A stretch of DNA of 64,000 nt from Pseudolabrys taiwanensis (GTDB lineage: Bacteria > Pseudomonadota > Alphaproteobacteria > Rhizobiales > Xanthobacteraceae). The notes beneath the pieces are model-generated. The model had not been told where the DNA came from. It did no database searches and saw only the letters and a list, made by a program, of their open reading frames with translations. Positions 9,638 to 18,372 of this stretch are shown here, piece after piece; the first letter of the stretch is position 1; each line of letters begins with the position of its first letter. Both the position numbers and the translations under genes were made by a program. The DNA lies in contig NZ_CP031417.1 of assembly GCF_003367395.1 (NCBI RefSeq), positions 2,604,001 to 2,668,000 on the forward strand, written 5' to 3'.

Positions 9638-11284
9638 ATGCGGCAAAATCTACCAATCACAAACGTGGAATACGTCGTCGACGAGCGACAGAGCATCGTC
9701 TCGACCACAGATCACCGCGGCAACATCACTTACGCCAATCCGTACTTTATCGAAGCGAGCGGCTACGCCGAAGAGGAGCTGATCGGCGCGCCGCATAACA
9801 TCCTGCGGCATCCGGATATGCCGCCGGCCGCCTTCCGCGATCTCTGGGCGAGCATCAAGGCCGGCCTGCCGTGGCAGGGTGTGGTCAAGAACCGCCGCAA
9901 GAATGGCGATTACTATTGGGTGTTCGCCCGCGTCACGCCGATCGTCGAGAACGGCAAAGCCGCCGGTTACATGTCGGTGCGCACCAAACCGAGCCGCGCG
10001 CAGATCGACGCCGCAGCCCGTTTGTACAAGCAGGAGATGGATAAGCCGGGCAGCCTGCTGCTGCGGCAAGGCCGCGTGTTCGCGTCGCGCTGGCATCGCC
10101 GCTTCGTCGCCATGCTGGAAGTGCCGATCGGCCTGCGCCTCGGTCTGACCTTCGCGATGCTGCTCGCCGCCGTCGCGGTGCTCGGCTGGGCGGCCGCGTC
10201 GCCTGAGGCCGTGATGCGCGCGGGCCTCGCCGGCTGGCTCGGCGCGTTCGCGATCGCCGTGTTCGCCGCCGTCGGCTGCTTCTGGCTCTACGTGGCGCAG
10301 GCGATCGTCTCGCCGATGAAGCAAGCCGTCCGCTTCGCCCAGCGGATCGCCGGCGGCGACCTCACCGCGACCGCGGACACCGTGCGCGGCGACGAGATCG
10401 GTCAACTGACGCGGGCGCTGTGTCAGCTCAACGCCAATCTGCACAGCGTCGTCGGCGACATTCACACCAACTTCGATAACATGATGACCGCCGCGCATCA
10501 GATCTCCGGCGGCACCAACGACCTCTCCGGCCGCACCGACTCGCAGGCGGCGGCGCTGGAGGAAACGGCGGCGAGCATCGACCAGATCACCGCCAAGGTG
10601 AAGGAGAACGCCGGCCACACCAGCCAGGGCGACGGCATGGCCAACAACGCGCTGGCCTCCGCCGAGACCGGCGGCGCCATCGTCACCAAGGTCGTCGACA
10701 CGATCGCCGAGATCAGCGAGTCGTCGCAGCGCATCTCCGACATCGTCGGCATCATCAACGGCATCGCCAATCAGACCAACCTGCTCGCGCTGAATGCCGC
10801 CGTCGAGGCGGCGCGCGCCGGCGAAGCGGGCCGCGGCTTCGCGGTGGTGGCGACGGAAGTGCGCAATCTCGCGCAGAGCTCGGCCAACGCCGCCTCCGAG
10901 ATCAAAACCTTGATCGAGGAGTCGGCGGAGAAGGTCAAGAGCGGGACATTGCTCGCGCGCGATGCCGGCGCCGCCATGCAGGATATCCTGGCGTCGATCC
11001 GCAGCGTCAGCGGCATCATGAACGAGATCACGGTCGCTTCGAACGAGCAGAGCAGCGGCATCGAACAGGTCAATTCCGCCGTCAATCATCTCGACGAGGT
11101 GACGCAACAGAACGCGGCGCTGGTCGAGCAGACGACCAGATCGACGCGCCGGCTGGAAGAGCAAGGCGCCAAGCTGATGCAGGCGCTGTCGGTGTTCAAG
11201 CTCGGCCGCAATAAGGCCGCCGCACCGGTGGCCAAGCCGGCGCCGGTCCGGACGCCGGCGTCAGCCAAGCGCAAAGCCGCTTAG
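9638..11284 (+). CDS. Aer-like methyl-accepting chemotaxis protein (PAS-TM-HAMP-MA)
   Basis: A 548-residue energy-taxis type chemoreceptor. An N-terminal PAS domain (about 10-120) contains Aer-type motifs ([37 protein letters not shown]). Two membrane helices (about 166-186 and 200-222) are separated by only a short loop, so there is no periplasmic ligand domain. HAMP (about 222-275) and a signalling coiled coil follow, with the conserved tip near 370-400 ([20 protein letters not shown]). No C-terminal CheR-tethering pentapeptide is seen. It probably senses redox or FAD state. It stands alone, without che genes nearby. Confidence 0.93.
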   Translation: MRQNLPITNVEYVVDERQSIVSTTDHRGNITYANPYFIEASGYAEEELIGAPHNILRHPDMPPAAFRDLWASIKAGLPWQGVVKNRRKNGDYYWVFARVTPIVENGKAAGYMSVRTKPSRAQIDAAARLYKQEMDKPGSLLLRQGRVFASRWHRRFVAMLEVPIGLRLGLTFAMLLAAVAVLGWAAASPEAVMRAGLAGWLGAFAIAVFAAVGCFWLYVAQAIVSPMKQAVRFAQRIAGGDLTATADTVRGDEIGQLTRALCQLNANLHSVVGDIHTNFDNMMTAAHQISGGTNDLSGRTDSQAAALEETAASIDQITAKVKENAGHTSQGDGMANNALASAETGGAIVTKVVDTIAEISESSQRISDIVGIINGIANQTNLLALNAAVEAARAGEAGRGFAVVATEVRNLAQSSANAASEIKTLIEESAEKVKSGTLLARDAGAAMQDILASIRSVSGIMNEITVASNEQSSGIEQVNSAVNHLDEVTQQNAALVEQTTRSTRRLEEQGAKLMQALSVFKLGRNKAAAPVAKPAPVRTPASAKRKAA

Positions 11285-11302
11285 AAGAGGTCGGAAGTCC
11301 CT

Positions 11303-11390
11303 CCGTTCGTCCCCGCGAAAGCGGGGACTGGGCACGGTGGCGCATTTCGATAGCGCCGGCTGCATTCCCGCTTTCGCGGGAATGAGCGGA
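11303..11390. repeat. Intergenic inverted repeat, 'tccccgcgaaagcgggga' family, copy 1
   Basis: Two hairpins, cgtccccgcgaaagcgggga and attcccgctttcgcgggaat, form an 88-bp element between the chemoreceptor and the convergent HdeD-like gene. A near-identical arrangement occurs at 30262-30350, ending in the same aatgagcgga. Confidence 0.8.
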
Positions 11391-11403
11391 GCTGATATCG
11401 CGC

Positions 11404-11985
11404 TCAAGCCGCGGGCTTGCGCGCCGCGAGCGCCATGCCGATCAGCGCCGAACCGCCGAAGATCATATTGATGCCGGCCAGGAGGCCGATCGCCCAGGCC
11501 GCGCTGCTCGGCAGCTGAGCGAAGATCATGCCGCCGAGCACGACATCGATGATGCCGCTCACCATCATCCAGCCCCAGCGGCCGGAGAGCTCGCGCCGGT
11601 GATCGAGCGCGAACATGATCGAGACCACGCCCTCGACGATGAAGAACGCCGACAGCACGACGGTCAGCGACACCGCGCCCCGGATCGGCGACGCCAGAAG
11701 CAGCACACCGACGACAATGCCGAGCACCGCCGAAACGAGCGACCACCAGAAGCCCGGCGCGTGACGCATCCAATAGGTCGTGAACAGGCCGATGACGCCG
11801 CTCACCAGGAACAGCCAGCCGAGCAGAATGGTGACGGCGACGGTCGCCAGCGGCGCCAGCGCGATGGCGGTGGCGCCGAGCACCAGCAGCACCACGCCCT
11901 CAACCAGGAAGAGCACCCAATGCTCGTGCAGCGCGGCGGCTGCGTCGCGCTTAAATTTTTCGAAATCGGCTTGAGTGCTGGACAT
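11404..11985 (-). CDS. HdeD-like (DUF308) multi-pass membrane protein
   Basis: A 193-residue protein with six predicted membrane helices arranged as DUF308 repeats, each with a short loop before the next helix pair (for example ILLGWLFLVSGVIGLF and SAFFIVEGVVSIMFAL). This matches HdeD-family proteins, linked to acid resistance in enterobacteria but of unknown role in alphaproteobacteria. The N-terminal 25 residues are charged and cytoplasmic. No operon partner is evident. Confidence 0.85.
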   Translation of the reverse strand: MSSTQADFEKFKRDAAAALHEHWVLFLVEGVVLLVLGATAIALAPLATVAVTILLGWLFLVSGVIGLFTTYWMRHAPGFWWSLVSAVLGIVVGVLLLASPIRGAVSLTVVLSAFFIVEGVVSIMFALDHRRELSGRWGWMMVSGIIDVVLGGMIFAQLPSSAAWAIGLLAGINMIFGGSALIGMALAARKPAA

Positions 11986-12100
11986 GGACGCCTCCGGGCG
12001 GTCATTGCGGGTGAGCTATCTTACCGCCAAATGAACCGCGCCGGAACTCAGGTGTCATCCTTACACCGGTATCAACCGCCCAAACGTTGGTATCTGTCGG

Positions 12101-12613
12101 CTACTGAACCCAGTCGGCGCATTTCGGCACGTCGGCGTTGGCGCCCCACGGCATGATCGGCACGCTGGAGGTCGAGTTCTTCGGCGAGCCTTCGATGATG
12201 CGGTCGCTGTAGACCATGTAGACCAGGACGTTACGCTTCACGTCGCAGCCGCGCACGATCTGCATCTTCTTGAAGAACAACGACCGGCGCCGGCGGAAGA
12301 CGTCCTCGCCTTGCGAGAACTTTTCCTTGAACTTGATCGGCCCGATCTGGCGGCAGGCGAGCGAGATGTCCGACACCTCCTCGGCGACGCCGATCCAGCC
12401 TTTGAAGCCGCCGCGCTCCGGCACGGTGAAGTGGCAGGCGACCCCTTCCACCTCCGGGTCGTCGAGCCCGTAGGTGGCGAGTTTGTCGTTCGGCGTCAGC
12501 CACTTGAACACGGTCGACCGCTTGAAGATCAGGTCCGGTTCGTCGGCCGCGGACGCCGGCAGCACGGCCAGAGCGACCAGGGCCGCGGCCAGCAAAGCGA
12601 TAACAGAGCGCAA
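12101..12613 (-). CDS. creA: CreA family exported protein
   Basis: A 170-residue protein. The upstream frame has ATGs, but the best start is a TTG at 12613 with GGGAGG five bases before it, giving a clean Sec signal peptide (RSVIALLAAALVALAVLPASAAD). The mature protein has CreA blocks (VFKWLTPNDKLATYGLDDPE; IGPIKFKEKFSQGEDVF; LFFKKMQIVRGCDVKRN; LVYMVYSDRIIEGSPKNS) and three conserved cysteines. CreA function is not established despite its wide occurrence. It follows the DUF2189 gene on the same strand, 93 bp apart. Confidence 0.92.
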   Translation of the reverse strand: MRSVIALLAAALVALAVLPASAADEPDLIFKRSTVFKWLTPNDKLATYGLDDPEVEGVACHFTVPERGGFKGWIGVAEEVSDISLACRQIGPIKFKEKFSQGEDVFRRRRSLFFKKMQIVRGCDVKRNVLVYMVYSDRIIEGSPKNSTSSVPIMPWGANADVPKCADWVQ

Positions 12614-12706
12614 GAATACCTCCCAGGCACCATCGGCTGCCCGGGAGATAAGGATCGCGAACGGGGGACGGAAGGGCACCCGGCCGGCGCCCCTCGCGTG
12701 TCGCCT

Positions 12707-13597
12707 TTATTTCTCGCGCGACCAGGGGAAGAGGTTGGCCGGGAAGTCGGCGGCGTAGCGCTTGCCCGCCGGACGCCGCCAGTGGTCGGGCCGCGGGCTC
12801 GCGTCGCTCTCCACCACCTTGCGGTAGAGATGCCAGGTGGCATGGCCGAGCACGGGCATGACGACCGTGAGGCCGAGGAAGAACGGCAGCGAGCCGAGGA
12901 TCAAGAGCGCCGCGACGATGAAGCCCCACAGCGCCATCGCCAGCGGGTTCGCCGCCACCGCGCGGATCGACGTGAGCAGCGCCACCGCCGCGCCGACGTC
13001 GCGGTCGAGCAGCAGCGTGAACGACACGACGCCGATGGTCAGCACGATGACGGCAAAGCAGAAGCCGACGAGATTGCCGACCACGATCATGTCCCAGCCG
13101 GCTTCGGTCGTGAGCACGTTGCGCACGAACGACTCGATCGACGCCGGCGGCGCGTAGCCGAAGAAGCCGATATAGACCGCGTTGGCGACCATCACCCAAA
13201 TGCCGAACACCGCGAGCAGCAACAGGCCGAGCGCGGCGATGGCACCGATCGACGAGGACTCCAGCACGTCGAAGGCATTCGCCGCCGACACCGGCTGCCC
13301 CGCCTCGCGCCGCCGGCTCATCTCATAGAGGCCGAGCGCCGCGAACGGACCGACCAGCGCGAAGCCGGTCGCGATCGGATACAAAAGCGGCAACACCGAA
13401 TAGCCGAATGCGAGCCGCGCCAGCAGCAGACCGGCGAGCGGATAGACGATGCACAGGAACATCGCGTGCGTCGGCATCGCCAGAAAATCGTCGAAGCCTT
13501 TGCGCAACGCGTCCTTGAGATCGGCGACGCCGATACGGCGTACGGCGATATGCGCGGGCTCGGCGCCGGCGCCGAGCAGCAAGTGCGAATGAGCCAT
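12707..13597 (-). CDS. DUF2189 integral membrane protein
   Basis: A 296-residue inner-membrane protein with six predicted helices. It has the DUF2189 hallmarks: an N-terminal cytoplasmic segment (IGVADLKDALRKGFDDFL), then MPTHAMFLCIVYPLAGLLLA, and a C-terminal WHLYRKVV after the last helix. Function is unknown. The same-strand creA follows it, but the 93-bp gap makes cotranscription uncertain. An upstream spacer (13598-13846) separates it from the divergent nitroreductase. Confidence 0.87.
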   Translation of the reverse strand: MAHSHLLLGAGAEPAHIAVRRIGVADLKDALRKGFDDFLAMPTHAMFLCIVYPLAGLLLARLAFGYSVLPLLYPIATGFALVGPFAALGLYEMSRRREAGQPVSAANAFDVLESSSIGAIAALGLLLLAVFGIWVMVANAVYIGFFGYAPPASIESFVRNVLTTEAGWDMIVVGNLVGFCFAVIVLTIGVVSFTLLLDRDVGAAVALLTSIRAVAANPLAMALWGFIVAALLILGSLPFFLGLTVVMPVLGHATWHLYRKVVESDASPRPDHWRRPAGKRYAADFPANLFPWSREK

Positions 13598-13846
13598 GAC
13601 CGTTTCCTTCCTTGCGTGTTCTTCAAGGTGGCCGGCGGCGCTTCGCGCGATCGAATGCCCAATGTCGCGGGCTCTCGGTCGGTGCCATGAGCCACGAATT
13701 TGGCCGCGAGTTTAGCAGGCGACGGTGGTATCGCCGTTCACATTTGGTTGCGCGGCGGCCGCCACTTGACCCGGATCAAGGGCCTTCGCGCCGCCGCAGG
13801 CCATGGTGCGGCGCGTCTTCCCGCTCATCCGCAACGGAACAGCCCC

Positions 13847-14407
13847 ATGGAACTCAACGACGCCCTCTACATGCGCCGCGCCGTGCGCGATTACACGCCT
13901 GCGTCCGTCGACCAGCCGACCGTGACGGCGCTCATCGATGCCGCCATCCAGGCGCCGAGCGCCATGGACGAACAGCCTTGGTCCTTCGTCGTCGTGCGCG
14001 ACAAGGCGCTGCTCGAGCGCATTTCCACCGAAGCCAAAGCCTGGATGCTGAAGTCGACGCCAGCCGGGCTTCTGTCACATCATTTCCAGGAGACGCTGGG
14101 CAATCCGAACTTCCACATCTTCTATCACGCACCGGCGCTGATCGTGATCGTCGGCAAAAGCGAAGGCCCATGGACCGTCATCGACTGCGCGCTCGCCGCG
14201 CAGAACCTGATGCTGGCGGCGCGCGCATCGGGGCTCGGCACTTGCTGGATCGGCTTCGCGCAAGGCTGGCTCAACACGCCGCAAGGCAAAGCGGCGCTGC
14301 AATTGCCGGCCGGTTATGTGCCGGTGGCGCCGATCATCGTCGGCCATCCGAAAGCCTGGCCGCAAGCGCACAAGAAGAACGAGCCGGAGATTAAGTGGAT
14401 CGGCTGA
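13847..14407 (+). CDS. Nitroreductase family FMN-dependent oxidoreductase
   Basis: A 186-residue protein of the nitroreductase fold. The N-terminal motif RRAVRDYTPASVDQ (about 10-23), the flavin-contact segment APSAMDEQPWSFVVV (about 42-56) and the C-terminal GLGTCWIGFA block are present. Members use FMN and NAD(P)H to reduce nitroaromatics, quinones or enones. The frame is open for 49 codons upstream, but this ATG gives the family's normal N-terminus. It stands alone and converges on msrP. Confidence 0.9.
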   Translation: MELNDALYMRRAVRDYTPASVDQPTVTALIDAAIQAPSAMDEQPWSFVVVRDKALLERISTEAKAWMLKSTPAGLLSHHFQETLGNPNFHIFYHAPALIVIVGKSEGPWTVIDCALAAQNLMLAARASGLGTCWIGFAQGWLNTPQGKAALQLPAGYVPVAPIIVGHPKAWPQAHKKNEPEIKWIG

Positions 14408-14413
14408 ACATTA

Positions 14414-14458
14414 TGATGATCCCGGATCGCGGGCTTAAAGCCCGCGCCCGGGCATGAC
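14414..14458. repeat. Palindrome of the 'gcccgggcatgac' family
   Basis: A short element with the hairpin gcgggcttaaagcccgc and the terminal cgcccgggcatgac sits between the convergent nitroreductase and msrP genes. It may act as a bidirectional transcript end, although there is no clear T-run. Confidence 0.55.
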
Positions 14459-14466
14459 GTCTCCAC

Positions 14467-15435
14467 TCACGCCCACAGGCGTTCGTTGTCGAGGCCCTTG
14501 TAGATATCCGCGACGTAGTCGCCGTAGCCGTTGAACAGTTGCGTCGGCCGCCGCTCGCCGGTGCCGATCACTTCCTCCGTCGCCTGGCTCCAGCGCGGAT
14601 GCGGCACCTTCGGATTGACGTTGGCCCAGAAGCCGTATTCGGCGGGCTGCAGCTTTTCCCACATGCCCTTCGGGCGCTCCTCGACAAACGAAAAGCGCAC
14701 GATCGATTTGATCGACTTGAAGCCGTACTTCCACGGCACGGCGAGCCGCAGCGGCGCGCCCATCTGCTTGGCGATCGGATGGCCGTAAGCGCCGGTGGCG
14801 AGGAAGGTGAGTTCGTTGGTCGCTTCGGCCATGGTGAGGCCCTCGATATACGGCCACGGATACCAGGACTGCCGCAGCCCCGGCGCCACCTTCGGATTGT
14901 TGAAGGTCTCCATGCGCACGTATTTCGCCGAACCCAGCGGCTTGGCGAGCTCCACCAGCTTGGCGAAGGGGAAACCGCTCCACGCGATCGCCATGCTCCA
15001 GGCTTCGACGCAGCGGTGACGATAGGTGCGCTCCTCCAACGTCATCTTGCGGATGAGGTCGTCGATGCCGATCTCGAACGGCTTCTCGACGAGGCCGTCG
15101 ATCTTCACCATCCATGGCCGGATCGGCAGCGCCTGCGCCTGCATGGCGACGTTCTTGGTCGAGTTGAACTCGTAGAAATTGTTGTAGTTGGAGTTGATCT
15201 TCTCGTCGGTGATCGGCCGGTCGAGCGCATATTTGTCGTTGTGCTTGGCCGGATAAAGATCGGCGGTCGGATCGGGCATGTTGGCGAGATCCGTGACGCG
15301 CTGCGCCGCCGCCGGGCCCGCCATGAGCGCGACCGCGCCGGCGCCCGTCAACAGGCTGCGGCGGTTGAAGACGAGATGTTCAGGCGTGGCGAGACGGTCC
15401 GGGATTTCCCAGCCGCGACGGCGGATAACGTTCAT
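14467..15435 (-). CDS. msrP: Protein-methionine-sulfoxide reductase catalytic subunit MsrP (YedY)
   Basis: A 322-residue periplasmic molybdoenzyme that repairs oxidised methionines. The start at 15435 has GGAGAGGGGAG before it. The signal is Tat-like (FNRRSLLTGAGAVALMAGPAAA). The sulfite-oxidase fold is recognised by NNFYEFNSTK, by RHRCVEAWSMAIAWSGFP with the Mo-ligand cysteine, and by the C-terminal ATEEVIGTGERRPTQLFNGY. MsrP usually receives electrons from the haem protein MsrQ, whose gene is not adjacent here. Confidence 0.95.
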   Translation of the reverse strand: MNVIRRRGWEIPDRLATPEHLVFNRRSLLTGAGAVALMAGPAAAQRVTDLANMPDPTADLYPAKHNDKYALDRPITDEKINSNYNNFYEFNSTKNVAMQAQALPIRPWMVKIDGLVEKPFEIGIDDLIRKMTLEERTYRHRCVEAWSMAIAWSGFPFAKLVELAKPLGSAKYVRMETFNNPKVAPGLRQSWYPWPYIEGLTMAEATNELTFLATGAYGHPIAKQMGAPLRLAVPWKYGFKSIKSIVRFSFVEERPKGMWEKLQPAEYGFWANVNPKVPHPRWSQATEEVIGTGERRPTQLFNGYGDYVADIYKGLDNERLWA

Positions 15436-15550
15436 TGTTCTCCCCTCTCCGATCCTTGGCCACAGGTAAAGCGAGGGCGGTCTCACAGGCAAGTCACGGT
15501 TCCGCGAAGCGGAACCGGCTCCCGCTCGTCCACGCATACGCTGCGCAAGC

Positions 15551-15688
15551 GTCATCCAGGACAACATCTTGGAAGCCGCGAGCGGTCGGATGACCCCGCT
15601 CGAATTTGCCATTCTCGAAGCGAGCGGCGATATTTCAATCGTGCCGGCAATCCAGCAGGGCACGGCTAAGGCGGCTCGGCGGGCTTGA
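15551..15688 (+). pseudogene. Possible C-terminal remnant of a DUF421 (YetF-like) membrane protein
   Basis: A 45-codon open stretch ends in TGA at 15686-15688 and reads TPLEFAILEASGDISIVPA near its end. This resembles the cytoplasmic C-terminal motif of DUF421 proteins (xLExDGxISVI). No membrane domain or start lies upstream: the preceding sequence runs straight into the msrP leader. It would therefore be a decayed fragment. The match rests on one short motif and is tentative. The rest of the 15436-15754 spacer shows nothing else. Confidence 0.35.
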
Positions 15689-15754
15689 TGCGCCCCTTGC
15701 GGCCATAAAGGACGCTCCCCACGTCGCGGAGAGCGAACTCAAAAAGGTGATCCG

Positions 15755-16000
15755 ATGTCGCACGTGACCTATGAAATTGTCGAGCATGACGGCGGTTGGG
15801 CTTACAAGTCCGACGGCGTGTTCTCCGAGACTTTTCCCACCCATGCCGCCGCGCTCAAGGCAGCGCAGGCCGCCGCCGCCGAACAGCGCGTGCCGGGCTC
15901 GACCGAGGAGATTCAATACGAGGACGACAAGGGCCGCTGGCACACCGAGACCGCGAGCGGCAGCGACCGCCCGGACACGGATGTGAAGGATAAGAAGTAA
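15755..16000 (+). CDS. DUF2188 domain protein
   Basis: An 81-residue soluble protein. The core fits DUF2188: a beta hairpin (VTYEIVEHDGGWAYKSDGV), FSETFPTHAAALKAAQAAAAEQ, and a closing strand containing IQYEDDKGRWHTE. The C-terminus is acidic and lysine-rich. AAAAGG-type purine sequence precedes the ATG. Function is unknown. It is transcribed towards the toxin-antitoxin pair on the opposite strand, so it is not part of that operon. Confidence 0.85.
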   Translation: MSHVTYEIVEHDGGWAYKSDGVFSETFPTHAAALKAAQAAAAEQRVPGSTEEIQYEDDKGRWHTETASGSDRPDTDVKDKK

Positions 16001-16023
16001 TCGTCTCAGAGGCGCGGCCCGTT

Positions 16024-16308
16024 TTATTCGCGCGTCTCGCGACCGTGCCATAGGCGGATGACCAGAATGTCGCCATTGGCGAGGAGGGCATACCTGACAA
16101 TGTATCCGGCAGATCCATAACGGATGACGATCTGCCGGATTTCCGTATCTTCGGTCGCACGACCAAGTTGAGGAAATTCCTGCACCGTCTCGAGGACCGC
16201 GAAAATCCGGCCTAGTGCACGTTTCGCAGCATCCGGATTGTTGACGTCGAGGAAGTCGCGGACACGCTCCACATCGATCGCCGCCTCCGGCGACAGCAAA
16301 ATCATCAA
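16024..16308 (-). CDS. RelE/ParE family toxin of a type II toxin-antitoxin system
   Basis: A 94-residue basic protein with the ParE/RelE fold: an N-terminal LSPEAAIDVERVRDFLD helix, then KRALGRIFAVLETVQEFPQLG, a beta-sheet stretch and the closing ILVIRLWHGRETRE, which is the family's usual end (hxR-x2-RE). ParE-like members poison DNA gyrase; RelE-like members cut mRNA. Which applies here cannot be told. Its start overlaps the antitoxin stop by 4 bases (ATGA). Confidence 0.88.
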   Translation of the reverse strand: MMILLSPEAAIDVERVRDFLDVNNPDAAKRALGRIFAVLETVQEFPQLGRATEDTEIRQIVIRYGSAGYIVRYALLANGDILVIRLWHGRETRE

Positions 16309-16589
16309 ATGCGTCGAGGCTTAGGCCGAGGCAATTCGTGATCGGTGCCCCAACTCTCGACCCAAGCTTTAGCTTCGTGCAGCGGGATCGCTTCGCGTGA
16401 CCGCTTGAAGGCGTCCAGACGGCGACGGTCTTCTTCGATATCCGGCCCGTCGATATCGACGACCGACTCCAGTAGCGCCACTGCCTCCGCCAGAAGCGCA
16501 GCCTCATCCTGCCCACGTTCGGTCGCCAGGGCACGGAGCCGCTCATCGGTGGCGGCGTCGATAGAGATCGTGCGGCGGACGATATTCAT
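16305..16589 (-). CDS. RHH-type antitoxin
   Basis: A 94-residue antitoxin upstream of and overlapping the toxin. The N-terminus (IVRRTISIDAATDERLRALA) is a ribbon-helix-helix DNA-binding domain, and the acidic C-terminal half would wrap the toxin. ATG at 16589 is taken as start; a TTG two codons upstream is possible. RHH antitoxins repress their own promoter, so autoregulation from the 16590-16650 region is likely. Confidence 0.85.
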   Translation of the reverse strand: MNIVRRTISIDAATDERLRALATERGQDEAALLAEAVALLESVVDIDGPDIEEDRRRLDAFKRSREAIPLHEAKAWVESWGTDHELPRPKPRRI

Positions 16590-16676
16590 CGTCAAAATGT
16601 ATGTCCGGGAGGCGATTTTGTCGAGCCGGGCATCGCCCGTCGCGGACGGGCGTGCACGCCCTTAGGTCGCGGCAAA

Positions 16677-16847
16677 CCATGAGGCCGTGCCGCAGGCATA
16701 GCCGAACGTACCGCTCTCAAGCGTGTAAAGTCGTCATGGATGCCCGGGTCAAGCCCGGGCATGACCCGTGTTGTGACGTGTTCGGCCCACCCTATGAACT
16801 GTGCGCACGGGCATGACGCCGTGTTGTTGCACGTCCAACCGGCTGAC
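16677..16847. repeat. 171-bp direct repeat, copy 1
   Basis: This stretch recurs 297 bp downstream (16974-17144) without indels and with only a handful of substitutions. It begins ccatgaggccgtgccgcagg and ends in cgtccaaccggc(t/c)gacga. It contains the palindrome gatgcccgggtcaagcccgggc. No convincing coding frame is present. Confidence 0.9.
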
Positions 16848-16973
16848 GAGTTTTCCGTCAGCCTCAAGGGCGGATGAGCACAGCATCATCCGCCAACTCA
16901 TCTCACCGCTGCCCACGGCGAGTTACGCCTCCGGCCGTCCCCCAACCGTCATTGCCGGGCTTGACCCGGCAAT

Positions 16974-17144
16974 CCATGAGGCCGTGCCGCAGGCATAGCC
17001 GAACGTACCGCTCTCAAGCGTGTCGAGTCGTCATGGATGCCCGGGGCAAGCCCGGGCATGACCCGTGTTGTGACGTATTCGGCCCACCCTATGAACTGTG
17101 CTCGCGGGCATGACGCCGTGTCGTTGCACGTCCAACCGGCCGAC
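16974..17144. repeat. 171-bp direct repeat, copy 2
   Basis: Second copy of the unit at 16677. Between the copies lies the palindrome cattgccgggcttgacccgg (16949-16977). The whole 16590-17199 spacer (610 bp) holds only these repeats and no gene. Confidence 0.9.
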
Positions 17145-17199
17145 GAACGCTCCGTCAGTCATAGTGCGGGCTAGGCCTTCGCCTAACCCGCCTACGACA

Positions 17200-18189
17200 C
17201 TACAACGCCGCGGTGATGCCGAGCTCCTTCACCAGTCGCGCGTATTTCTCGGAATCCGCCTGCGCCAGTTTGCCGAGCGCTTCGGGCGTGCCGCCGATCG
17301 GCTCCATCGAGCCCTTCTCGAAATTGGCGCGCAGCTTCTCGTCCGTCAGCGCCTTGCCCGCGGCGGCATTGATCTGAGCGATGAGATCGGCCGGCGTGCC
17401 CGGCGGCGCGAAGGCGGCATACCAAGCCTCGAGCACCAGACCTTTGTAGCCGGACTCCTCCAGCGTCGGAATATCCGGCAGCGTCGGCGCGCGCTTCGCC
17501 GAGGTTTGCGCGATGATCTTGATCTTGCCGTCGTGGTGATGCGCGATCAGCGCGGTCGGCCCAAGGAACGCCGATTTGACGTGACCCGCGAGCAGATCGC
17601 CGACCGCCGCGCCGGCGCCACGGTAGGGCACGTGCTCGAGCTTGATGCCGGCTTCGCGCGCGAACCACGCGCCGACCACGTGCTGGTTGGAGCCGACGCC
17701 GGACGAGGCGAAACCGATCGGACCGCTCTTCTTGGCCAGCGCGACGAATTCCGCCACCGAGTTGACGCCGAGCGACGGATGCACCGCGAAGGCCTGCGGC
17801 TGATGGCCGATGTCGATGACCGGCAGCAGGATTTTCGTGTAGTCGTACGACAGCTTCATGATGTGCGGCGCGCTCGCCGCGTTGTCGTTGGTGACGAGCA
17901 GCGTGTAGCCGTCGGGCGCCGCCTTCATCGCCGCATCCATGCCGATGGTGCCGCCCGCGCCGGTGCGGTTTTCGACGAAGAACTGCTGCCCAAGCTGGCG
18001 CGATAGCACTTCGCCGCATTGGCGGGCGGCGAAGTCGATGGCGCCGCCCGGCGCCAGCGGCACGATCAGACGCACCGGCTTGGACGGCCATTTTTCCTGC
18101 GCGACGGCCGGTGCGCCGAGCCGGGTCAAGCCGGTGCCGACCGCGAGCCCCGCCGCCGCTTTTATGAAATGCCGACGTCCAAACGCCAT
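17200..18189 (-). CDS. Bug/TctC-type periplasmic substrate-binding protein (orphan)
   Basis: A 329-residue receptor. The Tat-type signal (GRRHFIKAAAGLAVGTG) is followed by the family start WPSKPVRLIVPLAPGGAIDF and the later APDGYTLLVTND block. No tctAB genes adjoin it. Bug receptors without linked permeases are common and may share a distant TTT permease or act in sensing. It is monocistronic, divergent from the GST gene at 18373. Confidence 0.93.
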   Translation of the reverse strand: MAFGRRHFIKAAAGLAVGTGLTRLGAPAVAQEKWPSKPVRLIVPLAPGGAIDFAARQCGEVLSRQLGQQFFVENRTGAGGTIGMDAAMKAAPDGYTLLVTNDNAASAPHIMKLSYDYTKILLPVIDIGHQPQAFAVHPSLGVNSVAEFVALAKKSGPIGFASSGVGSNQHVVGAWFAREAGIKLEHVPYRGAGAAVGDLLAGHVKSAFLGPTALIAHHHDGKIKIIAQTSAKRAPTLPDIPTLEESGYKGLVLEAWYAAFAPPGTPADLIAQINAAAGKALTDEKLRANFEKGSMEPIGGTPEALGKLAQADSEKYARLVKELGITAAL

Positions 18190-18372
18190 GTGTTTCCTCC
18201 GGGTTTATTGGTTCGTTAATTGCACGCATCATGGCACATCGCCGCGCGCTGCAAAGGGGCCGAATGCTAAAGCCCCAGCAATTTCGCATGCGAAAATTGT
18301 GCGACTGCGAGAGCAATCCGGCCGCCGCATGATGCTATGGTGCGGCGCGGTGCCACGCGAAGGAGTTTCCAC

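Noticed and set aside
9650..11164. Long open frame antisense to the chemoreceptor
   Set aside because: Mirror of a strongly biased gene; low-complexity composition and no start signal.
16677..17144. CRISPR-like array
   Set aside because: Only two long repeat copies, with palindromic modules and no short regular repeat-spacer pattern; no cas genes.
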